A DNA stretch of 64,000 nucleotides from contig NZ_LVWI01000081.1 of assembly GCF_001909055.1 (NCBI RefSeq), forward strand, positions 62,001-126,000. The letters run 5' to 3'. The notes beneath the pieces are model-generated. The model did not search any database. It saw nothing but the letters and a program-made list of their open reading frames with translations, and was not told where the DNA came from. Made by a program: the position numbers and the translations under genes. The DNA comes from Paenibacillus helianthi (GTDB taxonomy: Bacteria; Bacillota; Bacilli; Paenibacillales; Paenibacillaceae). Below, piece by piece: positions 52,521 through 61,496 of this stretch (the first letter of the stretch is position 1; the number at the start of each line of letters is the position of its first letter).

Positions 52521-54264
52521 TTATAAGTGGTTATGGTCTCATGTTAGAAAGATAAAGGGCTTGTATGGGTTATCCTTTCTGGTATTGTTTTGTGAGGCGT
52601 TATCTAATGTGGCAACAATTGCTCTCCAGCAAAAAATGATAGACCGCGTCATGATCGGAGGCCAAACAGACAAATTCTGGTTCATCTTGCTTCAACTTGG
52701 AATAGCATATCTGACATATTCCATCTTGTTCACAATTGGCCCCCATCTATTGCAGCATTCAATTGCCAAAATGCGGACATCAATGGGGATTGAGTTAATG
52801 AAACATATATTCCGAATCCCGGTAAGCGTAATACAAAAAGAACGCACGGCGGAATATGTATATCATTTCACGCAAGATTTGCAGGTAACTGCACACTTTG
52901 GAGCAAGTGATTTTCCGAGACTGTTCCAACAGGCAGTATCTGTGATTGCAATCATCATTTTAGTGGATAAGGCCAGTCCCATCATCTTGATGGTTTTATT
53001 GCTATTTGTGCTGATGTATATCATCATCGGGGGGTATTTAGCTCCTATCAGAAAAAAAATATCCTCCGGGGTTAACGGCCATCGTTCAAAATTGTTAATC
53101 CATCTGGAGGAAGGGGTTTCATCCACGAGGGAAGTGATTGCCTTTCATCGGGAAGAGTGGGAAAACCGTTTGTATAATAAAAAATTCATTGCCTACTTCA
53201 ATAGCATTGTTAAAGAGGGGGAGATCATTAACCGACAGATTATGCTGAGTGATCCGCTGAAATGGGGAGCAGTGATCTTTATTTTTCTCTATGGTGGAAA
53301 TCTTGTTCTGGATAACAGACTGACGATAGGCATGTTTGTCATTTCTTTTCAGTTCACTACAAAACTTATGGATTCCTGTAATTCTTTATATCAGGCCATT
53401 ATGGGTTTGTCAGGAAAGTTTGCTTCTGTGGAACGAATATGCAGGTTATTGGCGGTTGAGACAAGTCCGGAAGGTAACGAAACGTTAAAGGGTCCAATTC
53501 AATCCATTTGCTTCAGGGATATATCTTTCAAGTATCAGACACAAGAGGTTCTCCGGAATCTTGATCTGAATTTTGACTCCGCAAAGAAAATTGCTCTAGT
53601 CGGGTCAAGTGGCTGTGGAAAATCCACCATAGCAAGTCTTCTCATTCGTTTTTATGATCCACATGCCGGGACAATTCTGGTGAACCGCCAGCAGTTTAGG
53701 AATATTCGGAGAGAAGATTGGATGAGAAAAGTCACGCTGGTCTCCCAGGAACCCTATTTCTTTCCGGATACCATTCGGATGAATCTTTTGCTGGGGATAA
53801 CCCATATTAGCGAGTTCAGGATGATTGAGATGTGCAAGGCAATGAGGATTCATGATTTCATCAAGGATTTGCCCGATGGCTATGATACAAAGATTGGGGA
53901 ACGGGGAGTTGCTTTATCAGGGGGGCAAAGGCAGAGACTTGCTCTTGCTCGTGCATTGCTCCGTGATTCGGAAGTGCTTATCCTAGACGAGGCGACATCG
54001 GCGCTTGATCTGGAAACGGAGCGTCATGTTCAGAGTAATCTGGATAGATTGCGATATCAAAGGATGACAATAATCATTGCTCACCGTCTCTCTACCATCC
54101 GTAATGCGGATATCATCTTCGTGATCAATCAGGGTAGCGTTTCTGGAACGGGTACACATGCTGAATTGCTTCAAGACAATCCATTATATCAAAGCTTATT
54201 GTCAGGTGAAAAAAATAAGTCTGATTATATAAAATGGAAATCAGCCAATGATACGGGGCAATAA
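52513..54264 (+). CDS. ABC exporter half-molecule 2 (six-helix TMD + NBD)
   Basis: 583 residues from GTG 52513, with GGAGG upstream and an 8-base overlap with half-molecule 1. Six-helix TMD (about 15-300), NBD with VGSSGCGKST, LSGGQRQRLALARALL, VLILDEATSALD and IAHRLST. The catalytic Glu is present, so the pair lacks the degenerate site seen in many heterodimeric exporters. The two overlapping genes argue for a TmrAB/BmrCD-like heterodimer. Confidence 0.9.
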   Translation: MANYKWLWSHVRKIKGLYGLSFLVLFCEALSNVATIALQQKMIDRVMIGGQTDKFWFILLQLGIAYLTYSILFTIGPHLLQHSIAKMRTSMGIELMKHIFRIPVSVIQKERTAEYVYHFTQDLQVTAHFGASDFPRLFQQAVSVIAIIILVDKASPIILMVLLLFVLMYIIIGGYLAPIRKKISSGVNGHRSKLLIHLEEGVSSTREVIAFHREEWENRLYNKKFIAYFNSIVKEGEIINRQIMLSDPLKWGAVIFIFLYGGNLVLDNRLTIGMFVISFQFTTKLMDSCNSLYQAIMGLSGKFASVERICRLLAVETSPEGNETLKGPIQSICFRDISFKYQTQEVLRNLDLNFDSAKKIALVGSSGCGKSTIASLLIRFYDPHAGTILVNRQQFRNIRREDWMRKVTLVSQEPYFFPDTIRMNLLLGITHISEFRMIEMCKAMRIHDFIKDLPDGYDTKIGERGVALSGGQRQRLALARALLRDSEVLILDEATSALDLETERHVQSNLDRLRYQRMTIIIAHRLSTIRNADIIFVINQGSVSGTGTHAELLQDNPLYQSLLSGEKNKSDYIKWKSANDTGQ

Positions 54265-54282
54265 TCAAGGAGGGATCAAGCT

Positions 54283-55146
54283 ATGCCGCTTATTTCATCT
54301 ACCGAAATGCTGCAGATAGCTAAGACAAATCATTACGCGGTTTGTGCTTTCAATATTCATAGCTTTGAAATGCTTCAAGCTGTTGCAGAAGCAGCGGCTG
54401 AAACGAGCTCACCGATTATCATTCAGACTTCTATCAACACTGTGAAGTATTTGGGCCTAAACTATCTTGTCGCAGCCGCAGCGGCGGCATCCGAAAATAC
54501 TGGAATTCCGATCACGTTGCATCTGGATCATTGCACTGATTTCGATATGATTGTCAGATGCATCAGAGCGGGGTATACGTCAGTCATGATTGATGCTTCC
54601 ATGCATCCGTTTGAAGAAAATGTCAGACAGACGAGAAAAATTGTGGAAATCGCCTCTGCGGGAGGGGTAAATGTAGAGGCGGAACTAGGTAATGTTGGCA
54701 ATGCATCGGAAGACTCACTGCCGGGAGTGGAGGGTTTGGAACTGGCAGATCCTGAAGCATGCAAATTGTTTGTTGAAAGTACAAGGGTGGCAACATTGGC
54801 CCCGGCAATTGGTACAGTCCATGGGATTACGAGACAGCATCCTGAGATTGATTTTGCAAGAATTGGACAGATCGCCGAAAATGTTGACGCCCCACTTGTG
54901 CTTCACGGAGGTTCCAGCATACATGCCGCACATTTGAGAAAAGCGGTAGAACTGGGTATTGCCAAAGTGAACGTAGCAACAGAATTACGTGTTGCTTTCT
55001 CGGAAGCAATTAGACAAGTCTTCTCCAGCCGACCAGAGGAGAATGACCCACGCCGTTACATGAACGCCGCCAAAGAGGCTGTGAAGCGGCTGGCCATCGA
55101 AAAAATGGAGATTTGCGGGTGTATCGGCAAAGCGGGAGATATTTGA
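54283..55146 (+). CDS. Class II ketose-bisphosphate aldolase
   Basis: 287 residues, ATG after AAGGAGGG. FbaA/GatY/KbaY family: zinc ligands in ITLHLDHCTDF and the later GTVHG and VLHGGSS segments, VNVEAELGNVGN (Glu), and phosphate-binding GGSS / KVNVATELR. Cleaves or forms ketose 1,6-bisphosphates from DHAP. With erythrose 4-phosphate the same chemistry makes sedoheptulose 1,7-bisphosphate, so as the last gene of a heptose cluster it may feed the pathway. That substrate is inferred; fructose or tagatose bisphosphate is equally compatible. Confidence 0.85.
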   Translation: MPLISSTEMLQIAKTNHYAVCAFNIHSFEMLQAVAEAAAETSSPIIIQTSINTVKYLGLNYLVAAAAAASENTGIPITLHLDHCTDFDMIVRCIRAGYTSVMIDASMHPFEENVRQTRKIVEIASAGGVNVEAELGNVGNASEDSLPGVEGLELADPEACKLFVESTRVATLAPAIGTVHGITRQHPEIDFARIGQIAENVDAPLVLHGGSSIHAAHLRKAVELGIAKVNVATELRVAFSEAIRQVFSSRPEENDPRRYMNAAKEAVKRLAIEKMEICGCIGKAGDI

Positions 55147-55228
55147 GCAGATATCTATAAAATATAAGGGTATATGCTTCGCTTCGCGCCATAAATCGTA
55201 TTTCTAATTGTGAGAGCAGAAATAAAAA

Positions 55229-55261
55229 GACCCTACAGCCCCTAATGGGGTCTGTAGGGTC
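55229..55261 (+). terminator. Terminator at the end of the heptose cluster
   Basis: GACCCTACAG-CCCC-TAAT-GGGG-T-CTGTAGGGTC: 14 base pairs, one bulge, followed by GCTTCGTTTTT. Confidence 0.8.
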
Positions 55262-55494
55262 GCTTCGTTTTTATACGTGTAGCAGACTACAGGAATTAGA
55301 CAAACAACAAGCGGGAATTGATGACGAGCAAGCTGAAGAGCATCAAAATCGCGCTGTGCTGGTCAAAGTGAATATGGAACTGCACCCATTCCTGATTCTC
55401 CCCTGGATCATGTCTGGTACCCGCTGCCGCGCTTGTAGGTGTGGCATTATCGGGATAATGAACAGCACATGCGCAGGGAGGTCCCTATCGCTAT
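55262..55494. other. Junction region with decayed coding fragments
   Basis: No intact gene. One plus-strand frame gives DHVWYPLPRL, stop, then VWHYRDNEQHMRREVPIA, and another gives EEHQNRAVLVKVNMELHPFLILPW. These look like pieces of a frameshifted protein gene, but I cannot name the family. Confidence 0.4.
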
Positions 55495-55496
55495 TC

Positions 55497-56300
55497 AGCC
55501 GACTAATGCTAGTCGTTCTGGGATTTTAGTATACGAAGCCCCTTGTGTAAATGGTTCTTCAACTGCCCGGAGCTGGCTTTGCCCCAACTAACAGGCAATC
55601 CATCCACGGTTACCAACGTCCATCCGTGCAGTTCAGGAGGAACAGGAAGACCTTCGCCGCGCAGCCAGGCCTGAAGATCCAGACTGTCGGCTGCCAGATC
55701 GTAGCTGCGTGTCGCCTGTTGGGGCTGAAGAGCCATGGCTAGGGCATGTGCCGGTTCAATGCGGTTTTTTTTTCAGATGCGCAATGTGCAGTCCTGCACG
55801 CGGCACCTTCAGGCCATCCAAGAGACCTGTATGCAAGCTGGTGTTGAACGCTTCTGGGAGCAGATATAGCGATTCTCCGAAGAGCAGAGGTATACCCTGT
55901 CCGGTAAACCCCGGAAGCTCGTCAGCCGCCCAGTTCATAAACTGCTGATAGGCATCGCGGACGGAGGAAGGCAGCTTGGGTCCGGTTTTGCTTCGGCCAC
56001 TACCGCGTTTATTGCGGATTGGCGCAGCTTCTTCGGAGGACGCCTTATGGAGCAAGGCGACGAAATGGCCTTCGCCTTTTTCCAGATGAGGCCAAAGACG
56101 TTTCGTTTCGAAGAGTTCCATATCAGGTTAGCTGTCTAGAAACCGTGATATCGTATCCTCATTCTCCTTATGGTTGAAAGTGCAGGTGGAGTAAGCCAGA
56201 CTGCCTCCCGGCTTAAGCATAATGTAGGCATCCTGCAGGATATCCCATTGTCTGGCCGCGCACATTTCTACATGCTCCGGGGACCATTCGCCGATCCCGT
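55497..56300 (-). pseudogene. Truncated, broken copy of the RsmF-like gene (paralogue 2)
   Basis: About 800 bases here match 58768-59573, the 3' part of the intact gene at 58775-60169. By eye I count about 10 differences in the first 240 aligned bases. Lesions: the 5' half including the AdoMet site is missing (homology stops near 56300, inside the codons after IGEWSP); TAA replaces the Tyr codon of the intact FLDHYPDMEL; and a T9 tract near 55765 versus T8 in the intact copy shifts the frame. The remaining pieces cover STCTFNHKENE to the C-terminus. It cannot make a working enzyme. Confidence 0.9.
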
Positions 56301-56339
56301 CAGGGGCTTCCGGCAATTCCGGCACCGACAGGGCTGAAG

Positions 56340-57560
56340 GGCAAAGTCTTTCAAGCCCGGAAGAAGCCAGCGCAACTAAAACACTCCGCGCCGGAGGGGT
56401 ATAAGAGCGCCGGCGGGACCGCAGCTACAGGGAACCTGGAGCGAATGAACATCGGATCTTCCGGGTCGGAAGGTAATCCAGAAGCCATTATGGGCGAAAT
56501 CCGTTCCGCTGCGGCTCAGCCGCCAGGCATTAGCATGTAACCTGCTCGGCGAATGGAAAAACGAGCTGGATGCAGCCGAAGCCGACTATGCCGGACAGGC
56601 AGGAGCGGCTGTGCAGCAGAAAAAGGGCGAGATCAGCAGCATCCGGACCGTAAAAGAACGCGAAGCACAGAAAAAGCAGTCCGAAGCGGAGCGGGAAGCC
56701 ACCCAGGCGTATAGCAAAGCCAAGAAGGATGCGGACGGGAAGCATGCAGAGGAAAAGGCAAAGGAAGAAAAGAAAGGCGGCTTCCTCGGCTGGGTGAAGG
56801 ACAAGCTCGAAGCCGTGGTCGAGGTCGTCAAAAAGGCCGCCAACTTCATTTTTGAGGGTCTCGGCAAAGCAGTGAAGTTTATTTTTGAAAAAGCCAAACA
56901 AGCCGTGCTGGGCATTATTGAACTGGGCCACAAGCTGATCACCACCCTCATCAAGGGGCTGGGCACGCTGCTCAAAAGGCTGGTCTGCCAAAATATGCAG
57001 CAAAATTGACGGAGTCGTCAACAAGGCCGTTAAGGCGGTCAACCAGTTGGCGCAGAAGCTCAAAACCAAAGTCACACAGGTCATGGACTTCCTGGCCGCG
57101 AAGGTGGATCAGGCGCTGGCTGCGGTGCAGAACTTCTATACCAAGTTAATCTCAACCCTGGGCAACCTGCTCATTGCTACGTTTTTGGATGTACTGGCCC
57201 GGATTGGGGCGCTCGGCAAGGCGGCAAAGCGTTCGCTCAGCCACTTGGAAGGCAAGATGTGGGAGTATCTGCTGGGAGTAGACATCTCCAAGCCTATGGG
57301 GGCAGGAGCGGCGGAGCATACGCAGGACACCGGTCAGCCTCAAGCGGACGAGAAGCTCACCGCAGACGACATCGAAATGGAGTCGGTCGAAGCGGGTGAG
57401 ATGGATCCGGCACTGTTGCAGGAAGCGAACCTCAAGGACGGCGAGAGCAAGCAGCTGTCAGGCAGCCGGGAACCGGCCACTGCCGATGTGGTCAACAACG
57501 TTTTCTTTGAAAAATTCTACAAGATTAAGCTTTATGTGGGCCCATTTATATTGCTTTTAC
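56340..57560 (+). pseudogene. Broken gene related to DUF4157 / eCIS-associated proteins
   Basis: Coding-like sequence in more than one frame. Frame 1 (about 56530-57009): EADYAGQAGAAVQQKKGEISS, a Lys/Glu/Ala coiled coil, then GGFLGWVKDKLEAVVEVVKKAANFIFEGLG and ELGHKLITTLIKGLGTLLKRL. Frame 2 (about 57003-57574): KIDGVVNKAVKAVNQLAQKLKTKVTQ, an amphipathic FLAAKVDQALAAVQNFY helix and an acidic tail. The long amphipathic VKxKLxxVVxxVKxAA...LGxAVKxIxxKAKxAVxGII pattern is what I know from DUF4157-type proteins linked to extracellular contractile injection systems. The frame change near 57000 and the missing N-terminal domain mark a remnant. Confidence 0.6.
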
Positions 57561-57589
57561 ATAAAATCCCTTGAGGAGAATGTCAATTG

Positions 57590-57868
57590 TCCTTCAAGGG
57601 ATTTTTTTATGCTTCATTCCTGTTATTTAGACTTTTTATGACAAAATGCATCATTACTTTATATATAAAATATGTTACTTATTTACTATTTACAGCAATC
57701 TCAATAAAAGTTATTGTATTAAAAGGAAATGAATGTATTTCAGGATTTACAATTCATTTTCAAAAAGCGTTAAAGGAGGGATGAAAGAACAATAACGCAT
57801 ACAAATGTATGTCTTCCTTGTCGGCTCAGACTCAGGTGTAAAAATTTAAAATTCGAGGAGAGAGAACT
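57590..57868. other. AT-rich upstream region of the CBM21-like gene
   Basis: No supported gene. It ends with AGGAGAGAGA-type ribosome sites ahead of the start at 57869. No clear -35/-10 pair was fixed. Confidence 0.4.
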
Positions 57869-58636
57869 GTGAAAGCAATGAAAAAACTTTTTGCTGGATT
57901 GATGATGCTTACTCTGATTTTTGGTGTATCTTTTGCCGGGTCGGCATTTGCCAGCGGTAATGAGGTCAAGCTTATTGACTCGGATGTAGGCGTTATGTAT
58001 AAGCCTGGATATGTCGGGTTCAGCGGCAATATTGAAGTTGCTAATCTGGGACCCGTGAAGAATGTGAGTGTCCATTACACGACAGATAACACAAATTGGT
58101 ATGATACGACTGCATCTTATGCAGGGCCGGGGGATGTAAATCGTGAGAAATGGCATTTTGCTATTTCCAGAACGGATGCTTCAACAGATCATTTAGAGTT
58201 AAAGAATCTGAGCTTCATCAAATTTGCGATTAAATACGAAGTGAATAACCAGACCTATTGGGATAACAACGAGGGAGCGAACTATTACAATGAAGTGAAT
58301 CATACAGTTCCCCTGAGATCTGTAATTTTGGGAGCACCAAACGTGCTTAACGCTAATAGTACTCTGAGTAATGGTGAATTTACCGGAAATATTTATGTGA
58401 AAAACCTGAATCCGACGAAAATAGTAAAAATACTGTACACAACGGACAATTGGGCAACGACTCGTGAGGGCATTGCCACTTATTCTGGCTCCTTGAATAA
58501 TTTCAATAGTGTTGAAAACTGGAGCTACAGTTTCAATGTTCCGGGTGCTACAAATATTAAATATTCGATTTCGTATACAACTGGCGGACAAACGTATTGG
58601 GATAATAACTATGGTCATAATTACGAGGTATTCTAA
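57869..58636 (+). CDS. Secreted protein with two CBM21-like domains
   Basis: 255 residues, GTG start after GAGGAGAGAGA. Signal peptide: KAMKKLF, hydrophobic AGLMMLTLIFGVSFAGSAFA, cleavage likely after AFA (about residue 28). Two tandem beta-sandwich repeats (about 35-145 and 150-255) share VKNVSVHYTTDNTNWYDTTASY / TKIVKILYTTDNWATTREGIATY, F-A-I-K-Y / Y-S-I-S-Y, and TYWDNNEGANY / TYWDNNYGHNY. The Y-T-x-D-x-W ... YWDNNxxxNY pattern is that of CBM21 starch/glycogen-binding modules. No catalytic domain is attached. It may bind alpha-glucan at the cell surface or outside. Confidence 0.85.
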   Translation: MKAMKKLFAGLMMLTLIFGVSFAGSAFASGNEVKLIDSDVGVMYKPGYVGFSGNIEVANLGPVKNVSVHYTTDNTNWYDTTASYAGPGDVNREKWHFAISRTDASTDHLELKNLSFIKFAIKYEVNNQTYWDNNEGANYYNEVNHTVPLRSVILGAPNVLNANSTLSNGEFTGNIYVKNLNPTKIVKILYTTDNWATTREGIATYSGSLNNFNSVENWSYSFNVPGATNIKYSISYTTGGQTYWDNNYGHNYEVF

Positions 58637-58661
58637 TTCATATTAATATACATTTAATAGC

Positions 58662-58703
58662 AGGATCTCAGGCGGCCTAATATTCCGCTCTGAGATCCTT
58701 TTC
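58662..58703 (+). terminator. Terminator of the CBM21-like gene
   Basis: AGGATCTCA / TGAGATCCT with inner GCGG/CCGC, then TTTT. Confidence 0.85.
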
Positions 58704-58774
58704 TATGTGGCGGCTTTTTTCATACGATTAGTAACTGCTTATGCGAAGTAAGGTACGGTGATTGGGTCAGCTGA

Positions 58775-60169
58775 CTACTGCTCGTCGTTCTGGGATTTTA
58801 GTATACGCAGCCCCTTGGGTAGATGGTTCTTCAACTGCCCGGAGCTGGCTTTGCCCCAACTAACAGGCAATCCGTCCACGGTTACCAACGTCCATCCGTG
58901 CAGCTCAGGAGGAACAGGAAGACTTTCGCCGCGCAGCCAGGCCTGAAGATCCAGACTATCGGCTGCCAGATCGTAGCTGCGTGCTGCCTGTTGGGGCTGA
59001 AGAGCCATGGCCAGGGCATGTGCCGGTTCAATGCGGTTTTTTTTCAGATGTGCAATGTGCAGTCCTGCACGCGGCACCTTCAGGCCGTCCAAGAGACCTG
59101 TATGCAAGCTGGTATTGAACGCTTCCGGGAGCAGATACAGCGATTCTCCGAAGAGCAGAGGTACACCCTGCCCGGTAAACCCCGGCAGATCACCAGCCGC
59201 CCAGTTCATAAACTGCTGATAGGCATCGCGGACGGAGGAAGGCAGCTTGGGTCCGGTGTTGCTTCGGCCACTACCGCGTTTATTGCGGATTGGCGCAGCT
59301 TCTTCGGAGGCTGCCTTACGGAGCAAGGCGACGAAATGGCCTTCGCCTTTTTCCAGATGAGGCCAAAGACGTTTCATTTCGATGAGTTCCATATCAGGAT
59401 AGTGATCCAGAAACCGTGATATGGTATCCTCATTCTCCTTGTGGTTGAAGGTGCAGGTAGAGTAAGCCAGACTCCCCCCCGGCTTCAGCATAATGTAGGC
59501 ATCCTGCAGGATATCCCATTGTCTGGCCGCGCACATCTCTACATGCTTCGGGGACCATTCGCCGATCGCGGCAGGATCTTTACGGAACATGCCTTCTCCT
59601 GAGCAGGGAGCATCCAGCATAATCCGGTCAAAAGCCTCCGGGAATCGGCGGGAGAGTTCTCCCGGGGCAGCGCTAGTTACAACAGCGTGGGGAATGCCGA
59701 GGCGTTCCACATTTTCTGCAAGTATTTTGGCCCGCTCCGGGTGAATCTCATTGGAGATGAGCAGGCCTTGTCCCTTCATGAGAGCAGCGATATGGGTGGT
59801 TTTTCCTCCTGGCGCAGCGGCTAGGTCAAGTACAATTTCACCGGGCCGAGGTGCCAGCAGCTCGGCTGCGGACATTGCGGAGGGCTCCTGAATATAATAT
59901 AATCCGGCGGCATGATAAGCATGCCGGCCCGGCCGGGACGGCTCCTCGTAATAATATCCCGAAGCGCACCAGGGTACGGGGGTCAGGCCAAATTGGATCC
60001 GTGCGAGCTCCGCAGCTGCGTGGCCTGTGCCTGAGGTGCTTTTTAGCGTGTTAAACCGCAGACCCTGGGTCCGCCGCGCAGTGTAGCTCTCCAGAAAAGC
60101 GTCCGCTTCCTGTCCCAGCATCTCTCTAATGCCGGCAGTAAAAGCAGCGGGCAGCCGTTCTTCATTCAT
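58775..60169 (-). CDS. RsmF-like rRNA cytosine-C5 methyltransferase (paralogue 2)
   Basis: 464 residues, ATG after GAGGAG. NOP2/Sun family: YYIQEPSAMSAAELL, AdoMet site LDLAAAPGGKTTH, DAPCSGEGMF (catalytic Cys), AYSTCTFNHKENE (second Cys), then a C-terminal PUA-like region (LLFGESLYLLPEAF, RIEPAHALAMAL). Shorter than paralogue 1 (35637-37184) because it lacks most of the Gly/Arg-rich linker. Probably methylates a different rRNA cytosine. A damaged copy of its 3' part lies at 55497-56300. Confidence 0.92.
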   Translation of the reverse strand: MNEERLPAAFTAGIREMLGQEADAFLESYTARRTQGLRFNTLKSTSGTGHAAAELARIQFGLTPVPWCASGYYYEEPSRPGRHAYHAAGLYYIQEPSAMSAAELLAPRPGEIVLDLAAAPGGKTTHIAALMKGQGLLISNEIHPERAKILAENVERLGIPHAVVTSAAPGELSRRFPEAFDRIMLDAPCSGEGMFRKDPAAIGEWSPKHVEMCAARQWDILQDAYIMLKPGGSLAYSTCTFNHKENEDTISRFLDHYPDMELIEMKRLWPHLEKGEGHFVALLRKAASEEAAPIRNKRGSGRSNTGPKLPSSVRDAYQQFMNWAAGDLPGFTGQGVPLLFGESLYLLPEAFNTSLHTGLLDGLKVPRAGLHIAHLKKNRIEPAHALAMALQPQQAARSYDLAADSLDLQAWLRGESLPVPPELHGWTLVTVDGLPVSWGKASSGQLKNHLPKGLRILKSQNDEQ

Positions 60170-60355
60170 ACATCATTTCTCCTCTTGTTAAAAAATATAA
60201 GAATAGTTTCGGGTTCTTCTTAGTTGCTGTTTCAGGTGGATACCGATAAAATCAAGGTATGGGACCTTAAGCGTACCTGTAAATCTACATATATAACTAT
60301 ATCATAATTGCCGGGTCTCACCGTATACAGGGCAATTGTAAAGGGGATGTGCCTT

Positions 60356-61492
60356 ATGAACTTGCTGCAAGCGCTATTCTTCCCTCCGGAGCAACCCGGT
60401 GGTGTATCTTCCATGATCCCTTATTTACAGGAACGGTTTCGTTCCAGCCGATGGGAAATGGATTTGTTCTGGCTGCCTAAGCGTATCCGGGGCAAAGGCC
60501 GCGAAGATATTAGTTTTGAAACTTTTGACTGGACTCTCTATGGCGAAAGCCCGGTTGTGCAAAAATATATTCAAACCTACAGGGATTATTTATGGTGGAC
60601 CAAGCTGCGTATGACCAAAAAGTACGACCTGATTCATGCCCATCATCCGATTGCAGGGTTGGCAATGAAAAAGATTTATCCTGAGGTTCCGCTTATTCAA
60701 ACTTTGCATTCCAGCTACGAACGCGAGCTGATCTTGAATGGAGCGATTATTGAAGGTGGCTTGGAGCATCAATTTCTCGTCTCGATTTACCGTGAGCTGG
60801 AGCATGTCAGCGAACGGTTGATGACTGTGTCACGCTCATTTGCCGACTACTTGGCTCCCTATATTGACCGGCCGGACGGCATCGGAGTCATTCCGAACGG
60901 TTTTGATGAGAAAAGATTCAAGCCGGTGCCGCATGACAACGACATTCCGCAGTTGGTGACCGTAACCCGTCTTGTACCGGCCAAAGGGATCGACACGTTA
61001 TTCAAGGCTTGTGCTGAGCTGAAAAAACGCAATCATGAATATGTGCTGCATATTATCGGAGACGGCCCTTGCCGCGCAGAACTAGAGCTGCTGGCACAGA
61101 ATCTCGGTATATATAATGAAACTATTTTTTACGGATATACCCTGCACCCCGAAGAATTCATGCCGTTTTTTGATATTTTTGTACTGCCGTCACGGGCAGA
61201 AGCATTCGGCTCGGTGTTTGCAGAGGCAGCACTTAGCTGTCTGGCACTGGTAGGTACCAATGTAGGCGGAATTCCGGAACAGATTGAAGACGGGGTAAAC
61301 GGACTGCTGGTTGATCCCGATGATGAGCTGGCCCTGGCAGATGCGCTGGAAAAGGTGATCACCGATCCCGGCTATCGTTACGAGCTGTCGCGTTCGGCCT
61401 GGGATAAAGCCAAAAGCTTGTATTCCTTGACACGTGTAGCCAATGAGCTCAAAAAAACGTATCTGCAGTATCAGCCGGGATTGAAAGGGTGA
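60356..61492 (+). CDS. Glycosyltransferase family 4
   Basis: 378 residues from ATG 60356, 9 bases after AAGGGG; earlier in-frame starts lack suitable spacing. GT-B fold: N-terminal LFFPPEQPGGVSSMIPYLQERF (acceptor side, G-G loop), middle YDLIHAHHPIAGLAMKKIYP, C-terminal TVTRLVPAKGIDTLFKACAEL, PSRAEAFGSVFAEAALSCLALVGTNVGGIPEQIEDGVNG (E-x7-E retaining motif). Donor and acceptor are unknown; a cell-wall or exopolysaccharide role is likely. It lies 4 bases ahead of the yhaO-like gene, though the functions look unrelated. Confidence 0.88.
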   Translation: MNLLQALFFPPEQPGGVSSMIPYLQERFRSSRWEMDLFWLPKRIRGKGREDISFETFDWTLYGESPVVQKYIQTYRDYLWWTKLRMTKKYDLIHAHHPIAGLAMKKIYPEVPLIQTLHSSYERELILNGAIIEGGLEHQFLVSIYRELEHVSERLMTVSRSFADYLAPYIDRPDGIGVIPNGFDEKRFKPVPHDNDIPQLVTVTRLVPAKGIDTLFKACAELKKRNHEYVLHIIGDGPCRAELELLAQNLGIYNETIFYGYTLHPEEFMPFFDIFVLPSRAEAFGSVFAEAALSCLALVGTNVGGIPEQIEDGVNGLLVDPDDELALADALEKVITDPGYRYELSRSAWDKAKSLYSLTRVANELKKTYLQYQPGLKG

Positions 61493-61496
61493 GGTT

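Noticed and set aside
39143..55146. Lasso-peptide biosynthetic cluster
   Set aside because: HprK-like and NTP_transf_5 proteins are present, but cyclase, PqqD-like, B2 protease and precursor are not. I do not call it a lasso cluster.
55245..55529. 94-codon plus-strand frame at the cluster terminator
   Set aside because: It runs through the terminator hairpin and mixes fragments from several frames. Treated as decayed sequence.
39000..58770. Prophage or ICE carrying the AT-rich block
   Set aside because: No integrase, transposase, tRNA attachment site or phage structural gene was seen. Acquisition is inferred only from composition and the rsmF scar.
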